DNA of 64,000 bases from Okapia johnstoni (Eukaryota; Chordata; Mammalia; Artiodactyla; Giraffidae), in NCBI GenBank assembly GCA_024291935.2, contig CM044326.1:38272948-38336947 (forward strand), given 5' to 3'. Under the pieces are notes generated by a model. It was not told the DNA's origin and searched no databases. It worked only from the letters and a program-made list of their open reading frames with translations. The translations under genes were made by a program, and so were the position numbers. Every line of letters starts with the position of its first letter. Position 1 is the first letter of the stretch. Shown in pieces: positions 54,906 to 64,000 of this stretch.

Positions 54906-55589
54906 GTAAAGACAAGCTCTAGAAAGAATTTATGATGCAAAGTAGAAGAGTCGCCAGGACTTACTAAAGAATTGATACATCCCCACCAGTCATTTTGAAA
55001 AAGTTGATCAAGTTATTACCACTGGTGGATCATTTGTTGTGAATCTGTTGTTTTCAATTCCAATGTCCACTGGTTTGCATTCTCAACCTTGGAAAGTGAA
55101 AGAAGTTTTCTTGAAAAACATTATAGTTATTAACATCATCATAATTACCTTATAGTCATTAAGATGAGCATAATTATATTCTCATTCTGTCTTCTGCTTA
55201 AAGCACAGCCTACATGGGAGAGGGTCCCATGATGCCTTTGCAACAGTCAGACGTGTACCATCCTCGCCTGGCACACTTCCAGCCAGGGTAATTGCATTCT
55301 GCTCACCAAAAGCTCCCTGTAGTTTTCCCCAGAGAAGGGTTCCCTCATTTCCTGCTCAAAACCAGCTGTGCTGTGGGGCTGGCAAACAGCTGCCATGTGG
55401 CAACCCAGAGGCGGCCGTGTTTCAACATGGACCAGAACAAGGCTTGGATATTTCTGTGGCCAAGGCTCCAGAGAAAACCAGAAAGTATCCAGGCATTTTC
55501 TTTTGCTATTAAAAAAAAGGCTTCTCAATAATACTTATCAGTAGATGTTACAATTTGAGGGCTAGGAGAGTGGGAAATATGGCTTTATT
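54906..55589. other. Non-repetitive stretch, overlapping frames on both strands
   Basis: Frames of 93 codons (minus, 55247-55528) and 79 codons (plus, 55292-55531) overlap. Neither has a recognisable domain. No transposon seen. Confidence 0.42.
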
Positions 55590-56215
55590 TTGAAGTAAAA
55601 AAAAAAAAAAAGCTCATCATTCTATAAGATCGTGTACCTCCAGCTGCCACATCTCCAATCAGGAAACTAATAGTCTATTTTATTTTAATTGTTCATAGTT
55701 AAAGATGACCTCTTGTACCTCCTAATTAATTATTAAGTCTCTCGTAAGATTCTCTAGTTAGAGCTAAAGTTGTGAGAAAACCTGGAGTTCTTTCTGAACT
55801 GTGATCTCGCAGATGTATTTTTGAATGAGAACATGATTCTGTTTACATGATGTTTAGTGAAAGGGACGATGTAGAAGCCTGTGGCTTCATACGGGCCTCC
55901 CATAAAACCCCATGCAGAAGATGAAACATGACGCCCGCTTTGTAATCCATCCAGGACTCCTACCCCCCATCCATACGTTTCATATGTATGCAATCAACTT
56001 TTATTGGTTCTTGAATTACATTCTGTGAGCACAGAACTCCCCCTTGCCAATTTGAGCACAATAAGAGAGCCTGGAAGTGTCATTAATAAACGGCCGTGTG
56101 GCTTGAGCACAGCGAAGTTTACAAAAACTCTTTCTTGTACCAATGTTTATTTTGGTGGGAATGAAGCTTTAGAGAAAATATTTCACACATAAAAAATAGG
56201 CCGTCAGAACTGGAA
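55590..56215. promoter_or_regulatory. Candidate conserved non-coding element
   Basis: Repeat-free and AT-rich, yet it retains about a dozen CpGs (gacgcccgc, aacggccgtg, aggccgtc). Contains cctaattaattattaag, gtttacatgatgttta and tcattaataaacgg. A poly-A run lies at 55598-55612. Regulatory role is inferred. Confidence 0.33.
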
Positions 56216-56239
56216 CCTTGATAGACTGAAGTGAGCAAA

Positions 56240-56360
56240 CTTCCTTTCATTCATTCATCCATGCATTCTCTGCTGAATGCTTCCTATGCAAAAGGTTTAG
56301 CTTAAACATACGTGTCCTTGATCTGGCCGTAAGGAATTCACACAGAGGTGAACCAGCCCT
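56240..56360 (-). mobile_element. L2 LINE 3' fragment (tentative)
   Basis: ttcattcattcatccatgca followed by a diverged ctgaatgcttcctatgcaa resembles the reversed L2 terminus. Confidence 0.38.
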
Positions 56361-56653
56361 AGCAGTCAAGATTGTGGAGTGCTGTCATTTGAGAGCAAAA
56401 CACATAGTTATAGAGAGACATTTCTAAAATAAGCTAGTCATGACTGCATTATGGTCCAGAACCAGAAATCGCCGTTCACCTTGGCACATTCAGCAACTAG
56501 ATCAGGTTGGAAGAAATACCTCATGCCTGGACTCACAGTAACCCAGCTCAAAAAGACAGATATATAGCTACCAAAAAGTTCATTGACTCTCTTTAGATAA
56601 AAAATTGACCTGCCAGTGACAAAATGCCCAAGCTGACCAAAATATTCACTCAC
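56361..56653. other. Non-repetitive spacer
   Basis: Nothing recognised. The right edge contains cactcactgagtg (56647-56659), a near-palindrome at the SINE breakpoint. Confidence 0.4.
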
Positions 56654-56763
56654 TGAGTGGGTTGTCATTTCCTCCTCCAGAGGATCTTCCCGACCCAGGG
56701 ATTGAATCCAGGTCTCCTGCACTGCAGGCAGACCCTTTACCATCTGAGCCACCAGGGAAGCCC
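56654..56763 (-). mobile_element. Bov-tA SINE, 5' half (inverted)
   Basis: The tRNA-Glu head and start of the body only, on the minus strand: ggttgtcatttcctcctcca to atctgagccaccagggaagc. It stops where the complementary half at 56861 begins in the consensus. Confidence 0.92.
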
Positions 56764-56860
56764 ACCAAGAAAGTTACTGAAGCTCAAAGCTCCTTTAAGA
56801 AGAACGGTCACTGGGTTCAGACAGGGTGGCTCTGACATCCGGCTGTTACAGCCTGATGCC

Positions 56861-56959
56861 TCTTGCCTGGGAAATACCGTGGACAGAGGAGCCTGACGGG
56901 CTACAGTCTATAGGGTCGCAAAAGTGTCAGAAATGACTTAGCGACTAAACAACAACAAA
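56861..56959 (+). mobile_element. Bov-tA SINE, 3' half
   Basis: Starts mid-body at tcttgcctgggaaatacc and runs to the tail atgacttagcgactaaac with an aacaacaaac end. Together with the inverted half it makes one nearly complete SINE. Confidence 0.9.
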
Positions 56960-57002
56960 CATAACAAAAGCCTCCAGGCACCCACTTCCCTTAAGAGCCA
57001 CT

Positions 57003-57206
57003 CATCTGAAAAGACCCTGAGGCTGGGAAAGAGAAGGCAAAAGCAGAAGAAGGTAACAGAGGATGAAATGGTTAGATAGCATCACTGACTCAATGGACAT
57101 GAATTTGAACAAATTCTGGGAGATAGTGAAGGACAGAGGAGGCTGGTGTGCTGCTGTCCATGGCTATACAAAGAGTCGGACATGACTTAGTGATTGAACA
57201 ACAACA
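57003..57206 (+). mobile_element. BovB LINE 3' end
   Basis: gaaaagaccctgaggctggg, gatgaaatggttagatagca, gtcggacatgacttagtgat, tail gaacaacaacaaa merging into a TA run. Confidence 0.9.
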
Positions 57207-57226
57207 AATATATATATATATATATT
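57207..57226. repeat. (TA)n microsatellite at BovB/L1 junction
   Basis: About nine TA units joining the BovB tail to the L1 fragment. Confidence 0.85.
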
Positions 57227-57722
57227 TTTTTCATATTCCTTTCCATTAAGGTTTATCATAGGATATTGAATTTAATTCCCTGTGCTCCATAGTAGGACCT
57301 TGTTGTTTATCTGTTTATCCATTCTCTATATAATTGTTTGCCTCTGCTAACCCCAAACTGCCATTCCTTCCCTCTCCTACCCATCCTCCCCTATGGCAAC
57401 CACAATCTCTTCCCTATGTCTATTTCTGTTTCATAGATATGTTGATTTGTATCACATTTTGGAATCCACATGTAAATGATTTTGTATGACATTTGTCTTT
57501 CTCTCTAACTTACTTCACTTAGTATGATAATCTCACGGTCCATCCATGTTGCTGCAAATGGCATTATTTCATTCTTCTTGATGGCAGAGTAATATTTCAT
57601 TGTATATATACATTATATCTGTTTATCCATTCATTTGTTGTTGGACATTTAGACTGTTTCCATGTCTTGGCTATTGTAAAGAATGCTGCCCTGAACATAG
57701 AGGTACATGTGTTTTGTTGAAT
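57227..57722 (-). mobile_element. L1 LINE 3'UTR/ORF2-end fragment
   Basis: Reversed artiodactyl L1: ttcatattcctttccattaa, ctgtgctccatagtaggacc, catgttgctgcaaatggcat, ccatgtcttggctattgtaa. The extreme 3' terminus is missing at the TA junction. Confidence 0.86.
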
Positions 57723-58254
57723 TGGAGATTTTCAATATCTCTTCTGCATTGAGGTGAGGTACAGTGAATCCCATGTCTTTAAGAAGGATTAGAAAAAGCA
57801 AAATCTTTTTAGTCAAAGGGATTAATGACAAATCATGGAAGCAATTTGGCCATTAGTCTATAGGCAGTGGGGACTCCGAAAAGCTTGAATGATGACAGTG
57901 TCAATAAAATATGCTTCCTTCTGAGGATGATTTATCCCTTAAAATTGGAGACAAAAGGGACAATAAATAGACCCAAGGGGTATGAGAAGCTGTGGGAATT
58001 CTATGGAACATGCTGGAGAAAGAATGTGGGTTTGGAGTTCTACCTACTGCCCCTAAAATCCTCTAAGTCTGACCATACTCTAACTGGGATTAAAATGTGT
58101 GAAAGTAAGTTCTTTCTATCAACACCCCTCCTTCCTCCTCTTCTATTTTTTTATCCTTTTTTCATTCCTTTTTAAATTATTCCTCATATTTGCCAGTGTT
58201 TTGCTGTTAACAGAGCAATTTTATTTACATGTGTTTTTATTCACTTCTCACTCT
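57723..58254. other. Non-repetitive stretch, no gene recognised
   Basis: A 102-codon plus frame (57867-58175) ends in a Phe/Pro-rich run and has no recognisable domain. Confidence 0.42.
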
Positions 58255-58415
58255 ATGAAGTAAATTGGACAGGTGTAATGCCCCTAATTTATACTCTTAA
58301 GTCAAAGTTTAGACTAGCCTAGTAACTTGACTAAGGTCACACAGCTAGTAAATGAAGAGCTGAATCTTGTCTTCTAACCCTAAGATCAATGGTCTTTCAA
58401 CAGAAGCCCTTTTAT
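58255..58415 (-). mobile_element. MIR SINE, near full length
   Basis: Reversed MIR: tgactaaggtcacacagcta, gtaaatgaagagctgaatct. Confidence 0.66.
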
Positions 58416-58517
58416 TACCACAAACTCAGCTACTAACAAATGTTTCAAATTGTAAGCATTCTTGCAACAGACAGTTTTAGGACAAATCTCCAGAATATTT
58501 TTTTCTAAGTAATATTT

Positions 58518-59546
58518 TTTATGTGCCTGTTGGCCATCTGTACGGGTTCTTTGGAGAAATGTTCAACATCGCTAATTGTTAGAGAAATGCAAATCACATT
58601 ATAAAGAGGCATCACCTCATATTAGTCAGAATAGCCTTCATCAAAAACTCTAAAAATAATAAACTCTGGAGAGGATGTGAAGAAAAGGAACCCGCCTAAA
58701 TGGTTGGCAGGATGTAAACTGATGCAGCCACTATGGAAAACAGCATGGAGGTTCCTTAAAGCATTGAAAATAGAGACACCATAGGATCTAGCAATCACAC
58801 TCTTGGGCAAATATATGGAAAAGATGAAAACTCTTATTCAAAAAGACACCTGTACCTCCGTGTTCATAGCAGCACTGTTTACAATAGCCAAGATATGGAA
58901 GCAACCTAAATGTCCATCAACAGATGAAAGGATAGAGAAGACGTGGCTTATATATAAAATGGAATAGGACTCAGCTGTGAAAAAGAATGAAATAATGCCA
59001 CTTGCAGCAGCATGGAAGGACCTAGAGATTAACATACGAAGTGAAATAAGTCAGAGAAAAACAAATGCCGTATGATATCACTTCTATGTGGAATCTAAAA
59101 AAAGTAACACAAGTGAATTTATTTGCAAGACACAATAAGCTCACAGACATAGAATACAAATTTATGGCTATCAAGAAAGATCCCCTGGAGGAGGGCATGG
59201 CAGCCCGCTCCAGTATTCTTTCCTGGAGAATCCTGTGGACAGAGGAACCCGGTGGGCTACTATCCATAGGATGGCAATGAGTCAGACATGACTGAAGCAA
59301 CTGACACACACACAGCAAAGGGGAAAAGGGGGAGGGAGGTATAAATTAGAAATTTGGAATTAACAGATACACACAACTGTATATAAAACAAACAAGGATC
59401 TGTTGTAAACACAGGGAACTGTATTCAATATCTTATAATAATCTATAATGGAAAAGAATCTTAAAAATAATATATATCTGAATCACTTTCTGAATGCCTA
59501 AAACTAACACAATATTGTAAATCACCTACATTTCAACTTTTTTAAA
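58518..59546 (+). mobile_element. L1 LINE, 5'-inverted (twin-primed), ORF2 C-terminal relic and 3'UTR
   Basis: The inverted piece at about 58521-58561 is minus-strand L1 (gtgcctgttggccatctgta). From 58562 plus-strand L1 continues almost seamlessly (ttcaacatcgctaattgtta) through gcagcactgtttacaatagc to the 3'UTR. Flanks aagtaatattt (58507-58517) and aagcaatattt (59547-59557) match at 10 of 11 positions. Frames are broken. Confidence 0.87.
59177..59318 (+). mobile_element. 5'-truncated Bov-tA SINE inside the L1
   Basis: Starts mid-element at agatcccctggaggag and ends at atgactgaagcaactgacac with a CA-rich tail. The L1 resumes with aaaggggaaaaggggg. Confidence 0.9.
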
Positions 59547-59557
59547 AAGCAATATTT

Positions 59558-60336
59558 CATTCAATAGACTTAATAGATATAATAATGTATTACTGAATAA
59601 CTCACAAATTTATTTTGTTTTTCTTTTCAAGAGAAGAAGTAGAAGCTTTTTTTTTTTTCCTGAAACAATTCTTGAATTTCTGATCTTTTATACCCATATC
59701 CTCTATATACTTATAAAGCGAGAACACAGATATTCTCTCCTAAACATTCTGGCTTGAAGAGTTAATGTCAATCTTTCTTTCCAATATGGTGTCTCAATTA
59801 AATAAGTCCTTGATGGTCTAGTAGTTAGGATGCAGAGCTCTCTCAACTGAACATGGACATGAGGTTGGCAGAGGAGCTTTCCCACCGCATGAACTGTCTT
59901 CTTCAGAATACTCACTATCCATCTATTACATTAAGAGACTTCTTATGATGTTTCCCTGTCATTGCATGACATTCTGGTCTTATTCTGAAGAATAATTTTC
60001 TATCTGTGCTAAGAATACTTCATCAAGAATACACAATGTGTCTCATCATTATTTACATTAGGAATCTCTGAAACCACCATTGGAGCCCAAGATTGGAATC
60101 CAAAGGGGACTCACCACGGTTTTTTAACATGAACGGAAAATAGGGTTAAGAAAAATGAAAAAAAAAAAAAAAAGGACTATCAAGTTGTTAGGATCGTCCT
60201 CACATGGAATCAGGATTTTTAGTCAAAGTGACCCAGAACTTTTTCAGTTCATCCCCCTATTTCCAAGACTGGGGAAAAACATAAGAAGAATCAGTTTTCC
60301 CATATCATGAGGCAGGTCAGTGGCAGTTGGGGATGT
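59558..60336. other. Mostly non-repetitive; two homopolymer runs
   Basis: Poly-T at about 59648-59660 and poly-A at about 60159-60174. Contains the tRNA-Glu-like fragment described separately. No gene recognised. Confidence 0.42.
59806..59846 (+). pseudogene. tRNA-Glu-like fragment (5' half)
   Basis: tccttgatggtctagtagtt, then aggatgcagagctctc, resembles the acceptor, D-arm and anticodon-arm half of tRNA-Glu(CTC) with several substitutions. No T-arm with a ttcga box follows, so no functional tRNA can form. It may be a tRNA fragment or a decayed tRNA-Glu-derived SINE head. Confidence 0.42.
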
Positions 60337-60768
60337 TTTCCATCTGTCATGTACAGATGTGAGAGCTGGACCATAAAGAAGACTGAACACCAAAGAACTG
60401 ATGCTTCTGAAATGTGGTGCTGGAGAAGACCCTTGAGAATCCCTTGGACTGCAAGAAGATCAAACCAGTCAATCCTAAAGGAAGTCGATCCTGAATATTC
60501 ATTGCAAGTGCTGTTGATGAAACTGAAGCTCCAATGCTTTGGCCACCTGATCTGAAGAGATGACTCATTGTAAAAGACCCTGATGCTGGGAAAGACTGAA
60601 GGCCAAAGGAGAAGGGGGCAACAGAGGATGAGATGGTTAGATATCATTAGTGACTTGATGAACATGAATTTGAGTAAACTCCAGGAGATGGTGGAGGACA
60701 GAGGAGGCTGGTGTGCCGCTTTTCACGGAGATGCAGAGTTGGACATGACATAGCGACTGAACAACAAC
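60337..60768 (+). mobile_element. BovB LINE 3' end with ORF2 C-terminal relic
   Basis: Conceptual translation shows YRCESWTIKKTEHQR and MWCWRRPLRIPWTARRS, the diverged BovB ORF2 C-terminus. The 3' tail is ttggacatgacatagcgact with gaacaacaac. Confidence 0.92.
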
Positions 60769-60859
60769 ATTCATTGATGCATGTCCTCTCGCTCAGAGGT
60801 TACGGAGAGCTCTCTTGTTGGTCATCTTGCTATATTTCATGGTCATGTACCCTGTACCC

Positions 60860-61190
60860 CTAAAATTCTCTTACCTTCTCATGCCCTGCTCCTGGAATGT
60901 TCCTTCTCCAGTCTTTTACATAGCTCACTCTTTCTGATCATGTCACTGCTCAGAGGCTCCCCCTCAGTGACATCTTTGCTGACCAGCTGCTCACTGTCTC
61001 TTTCTTTACCCTGCTTGACATTTCCCTATAGAAACTATCAACGGCTGAAACTGCATTTTAAACATGTTTGCCATTTCTTACCTCCGTCCATAAGGAATCT
61101 CCAAAAGTAAGCTCCAAAAATCAGTAGGCAAGATTTTTACATAAAGTAGGCACTCAGTATTTGATCAACAAAGGTTGCATGGGTGGGTAA
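60860..61190 (+). mobile_element. L2 LINE 3' end
   Basis: ccctgctcctggaatgttcc, catgtcactgctcagaggct, then the terminus aaagtaggcactcagtattt. Confidence 0.58.
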
Positions 61191-61639
61191 CTTGATAGTT
61201 GGTTTCATGTTGTGGAATTGCCAGCATTTCATGAGCTTATTTGATTCATGAAAGCATTTAAAAATGTAAACTCTCAGTTTGACTTAGTTTGATTTCCCCA
61301 CAGAACTCCTAAACAGTGAGCACTCAAAAATGATGGTCTACATCTAGGAACAATAGTTTTGGGTTTTCAGATACATGTATTATGGAGTCTGTCTGTGGCC
61401 CCTCCAGAAACTCAGCTGCCTAGTAAAAGCTGAAACATCTCAACACCTACAGTTGTGACTCTCATGATGCCGAGGTCCCTCCAAAATCTGTCCCCTCCAG
61501 GCCCTGAGAATTTGCTCTGGTCCCTCTTAATGAGCAGGGGAATAGTACTGTGTTGGTAGTGAGGCCTGTTGAGTATGATAAGGAGTCAGATCCCGGATTA
61601 GCAGTGTAGACATGGGAACAGACATGGTGAATATCCATG
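61191..61639. other. Non-repetitive stretch, no gene recognised
   Basis: Nothing recognised. Confidence 0.42.
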
Positions 61640-61797
61640 GGCTTCCTTTGTGACTCAGCTCATGAAAAATCCTCCTGCAATGCGGGAGACCTGGGTTCGA
61701 TCCCTGGGTTGGGAAGATCCCCTGGAGAAAGAGACAGTATAGTCTATGGGGTCGCAAAGAGTCAGACACAACTGAGTGACTTTCGCTTTTCCTTTCA
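61640..61797 (+). mobile_element. Bov-tA SINE with about 60-bp internal deletion
   Basis: Head gggcttcctttgtgactcag, box B gggttcgatccctgggttgg. The body jumps from ctggagaaag to agtctatggggtcgc, losing the ggcaaccc...gagcctgg block. The tail is intact. Confidence 0.93.
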
Positions 61798-62911
61798 GTG
61801 GAGGGATGGCCCTCAGGAAGTCAGTGGGAAGTAATCTTGAGGAAATAAACAAAACCAAAAACACTCTCGCAGACTTCAGACTATACTACAAAGCTTACAG
61901 TAATCAAAACAGCATGATGCAGGACAAAAAAAAAAGACACATACATCAATGGTACAAAATGGAGAGCCCAGAAAGAAGTCCACCTATTTATGATCCATTA
62001 ATCTACAACAAAGGAAGCAAGAGTATACAGTTTAGAAAAGACAGTTTCCTCAAGAAGTGATGCTGAGAAACTGGACAACCACCTGTTAAAGAATGAGATT
62101 AGAATATTTCCTCATATCATATGCAAAAATAAACTCAAAATGGATTAAAGACCTAAATATAAGAGTTTAAACCATTAAACTCCTAGAAGAGAATATAGGC
62201 AGAAGACTCTTTAGCATAAAACATAGCAATATTTTGGGGATCTGTCTCTGAAGGCAAAAGATATAAAAGCAAAAATAAATGAGATATAATTAAACTTAAA
62301 ATATTGTGCACAGAAAAGGGAACCATAAACAAAACAAAAAGACGAACTACAGAATGGGAGAAAATATTTGGATATGATGTAACTGATAAGAGCTTAATAT
62401 ACAAAATATATACAACTCAATATCAGAAAATTAAACAACCTAATCAAAAAATGGGCAAGGACCTGAATAGACATATTTCCAAAGAAGACATACAGTTGGC
62501 CAATAGATACATGAAAAGATGCTCAATATTGCTAATTGTTAGAGAAACGCAAATCAAAACTACAAGGTACAAACGCACACCAGTCTAAATGGCCATCACC
62601 AAAAAGTCTACAAATAATAAATACTGGAGGAGGTGTGGAGAAAAAGGAACACTGTACCCTGTTGGAGGAAATGCAGATGTATACTGATGCTATGGAAAAC
62701 AGCATAGAGGTTCCTAGAAAAACTGAAAATCAAACTACCAAATGATCCAGCGATTCCAAAACAAGTATGGAAGAAACAAAAATCCAAGAAGATATAAGCA
62801 TCCCAGTGTTCCTAGCATCATTATTTACAAGAGCCAAGATGTGGACACAGCCCCCAAGTATCCATCAGCAGATGAATGAATAAAGAAGGTATGGTATATG
62901 TGTGTGTGGGT

Positions 62912-63144
62912 GTGTGTGTGGGTGTGTGTGTGCTTGCTCATTTGTGTTCGGCTCTTTGAACCCCATGGACTGTAGGGCCTAACTCCTCTATCCATGGGAT
63001 TTCCCAGGCAAAAATATTGGAGTGGGTTGCCATTTCCTGCTCCAACCCAGGGATCAAACCCATGTCTCTTGCACCTCCTGCACTGGTAGGCAGATTCTTT
63101 ACTGCTAGCACCACTTGAGCAGACCGAATATGCAAGGAAGCCCA
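62912..63144 (-). mobile_element. Bov-tA SINE in L1
   Basis: Minus-strand copy preceded by a (TG)n run (62899-62931). gtgttcggctctttgaaccc on the left; head on the right disrupted by about 20 extra bases (agaccgaatatgcaa) before ggaagccc. Confidence 0.87.
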
Positions 63145-63409
63145 ATGGAATATTACTCAGCTCTAAAAAGGAACGATAAATTGCCATCTGCAGTAACATG
63201 GATGGTCTTAGAGAATATTATGCTTAGTGTCTAAAATAAGTCAGACAGAGAAAGACAAATACTATTTGTTATCATTACATGTGGAATCTAAAAAATAAAA
63301 TGAATGAGTGTGGCAAAATAAAAAAAGAGTCACAGATACAGAAAACAAACTAGTGATTACCAGTTAGGAGAGGGAAGGATGGAGGGGCAAGAAAGGGATA
63401 AAGGAGTAA

Positions 63410-63717
63410 GAAATTCCCTGGTGGCTTAGATGGTAAAGACTCCCCCTGTAATGCTGGAGACCCGAATTTGATTTCTGGGCTGGGAAGATCCCCTGGAGAA
63501 GGCAATGGCTACCCACTCCAGTATTCTGGCTTGGAGAATTCCATGGACAGAAGAGCCTGGCAGGCTATAGTTCATGAGATGGTTGGATGGCATCACCAAC
63601 TTGATGGACATCAGTTTGAGTAAGCTCTGGGAGTTGGTGATGGACAGGGAAGCCTTGCATGCTACAGTCCATGGGGTCACAAAGAGTGAGACATGACCGA
63701 ACAACTGAACTGAACTG
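63410..63717 (+). mobile_element. Bov-tA/BovB chimera
   Basis: 63410-63575 is a Bov-tA head and body (aaattccctggtggcttaga, cagtattctggcttggagaa, gagcctggcaggctatag). At ttcatgag it switches to BovB 3' sequence (atgagatggttggatggcat, gtttgagtaagctctgggag) and ends with the BovB tail gaactgaactga. Confidence 0.85.
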
Positions 63718-63778
63718 ATACTGTGTACCTGAAACTAATATAATACTGTAAAGCAACTATAGTTTAATAAATAAATAA

Positions 63779-64000
63779 GTTTTAATGAACAAATTAAATA
63801 AAAATCAGCTAGCTTTTATTTTTATTTAACTTAATAAATTAAATAAAAAAATCCAGCCTAGTGGGCTGGTTGGTTTTTTAAAAAATGAAAGATGGAAGAC
63901 ACTTGGGAATGGCTCACAAATGGGATGATGCTTCATCTCGCCTCTCTTTTGTCTATTTCTTCATTTTGTCTTTTCTCTACATCCTATAAATCACCCTAAA
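63779..64000. other. AT-rich window end
   Basis: Contains an inverted repeat with 11-bp arms (63794-63804 and 63819-63829) around a 14-base spacer. The arms are simple AT sequence. Nothing else recognised. Confidence 0.45.

Larger units (their letters stand above)
61866..63778 (+). mobile_element. L1 LINE ORF2 3' portion and 3' end, with two nested insertions
   Basis: About 1.4 kb of L1 ORF2 C-terminal sequence, from acttcagactatactacaaa through acaaaatggagagcccagaa and ggacctgaatagacatattt to gtggaatctaaaaaataaaa, ending ataaataaataag. It lies downstream of the reverse-transcriptase core. Many frameshifts and stops, so non-functional. Interrupted by SINEs at about 62912-63144 and 63410-63717; some 3'UTR is missing at the second site. 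Confidence 0.9.

Noticed and set aside
61776..62745. Several overlapping frames resembling a coding cluster
   Set aside because: All are pieces of a decayed L1 ORF2 read in shifted frames.
63779..63845. Inverted repeat with 11-bp arms
   Set aside because: The arms are simple AT-rich sequence next to an L1 tail, where such matches arise easily by chance.

Overview
This window looks like nuclear DNA from a pecoran ruminant, most probably a bovid. The evidence is the dense scatter of Bov-tA and BOV-A2 SINEs, CHR-type tRNA-Glu SINEs, 3' ends of the RTE-clade LINE BovB, artiodactyl L1 3' ends and ruminant endogenous-retrovirus LTRs. Cattle, sheep, goat and buffalo cannot be told apart by eye. I found no protein-coding gene, spliced exon series or intact functional RNA gene. 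Every open frame is short, falls in a transposon, or has no recognisable protein features. The window could be intergenic or intronic.

Layout. 1-9 kb: SINEs, one BovB tail, two MaLR-type LTRs (one split by a CHR SINE) and MIR remnants around non-repetitive DNA. 9-17 kb: L2 and MIR fossils with younger SINEs, including a BOV-A2 with a perfect 12-bp target-site duplication (TSD). 17-28 kb: four BovB 3' fragments, an L1 3' end, a hAT-like element, and a long non-repetitive block (25.3-27.1 kb) with a perfect 32-bp palindrome, paired GATA motifs and a G-quadruplex motif. 28-43 kb: many SINEs, an ERVL-type LTR, a 5'-inverted L1 carrying a BOV-A2 monomer (36.36-37.10 kb) and an L1 3'UTR (39.4 kb). 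43.6-46.4 kb: mostly repeat-free, AT-rich but CpG-retaining DNA with homeodomain-type motifs; this is the best candidate for a conserved regulatory region. 46.4-53.5 kb: an old L1, a three-layer nest (SINE in LTR in L1), a solo LTR with matching 5-bp TSDs, and several retroelements with clear TSDs. 53.5-56.4 kb: another CpG-retaining non-repetitive block. 56.6-64 kb: a SINE broken by an apparent micro-inversion, a second 5'-inverted L1, BovB copies, a tRNA-Glu-like fragment, and a long L1 ORF2 relic holding a SINE and a Bov-tA/BovB chimera.

How the parts relate. L1 and BovB are (or were) the autonomous retrotransposons. Bov-A-derived SINEs share the 3' tail of BovB and are thought to use its machinery. 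MIR, L2, MaLR LTRs and hAT-like copies are older mammalian fossils. The nesting order gives relative ages at several loci. I saw no undescribed gene system. The most interesting signals are rearrangement scars and candidate regulatory DNA. Family names come from recalled consensus sequences and boundaries were read by eye, so most are good to about 5-15 bp.
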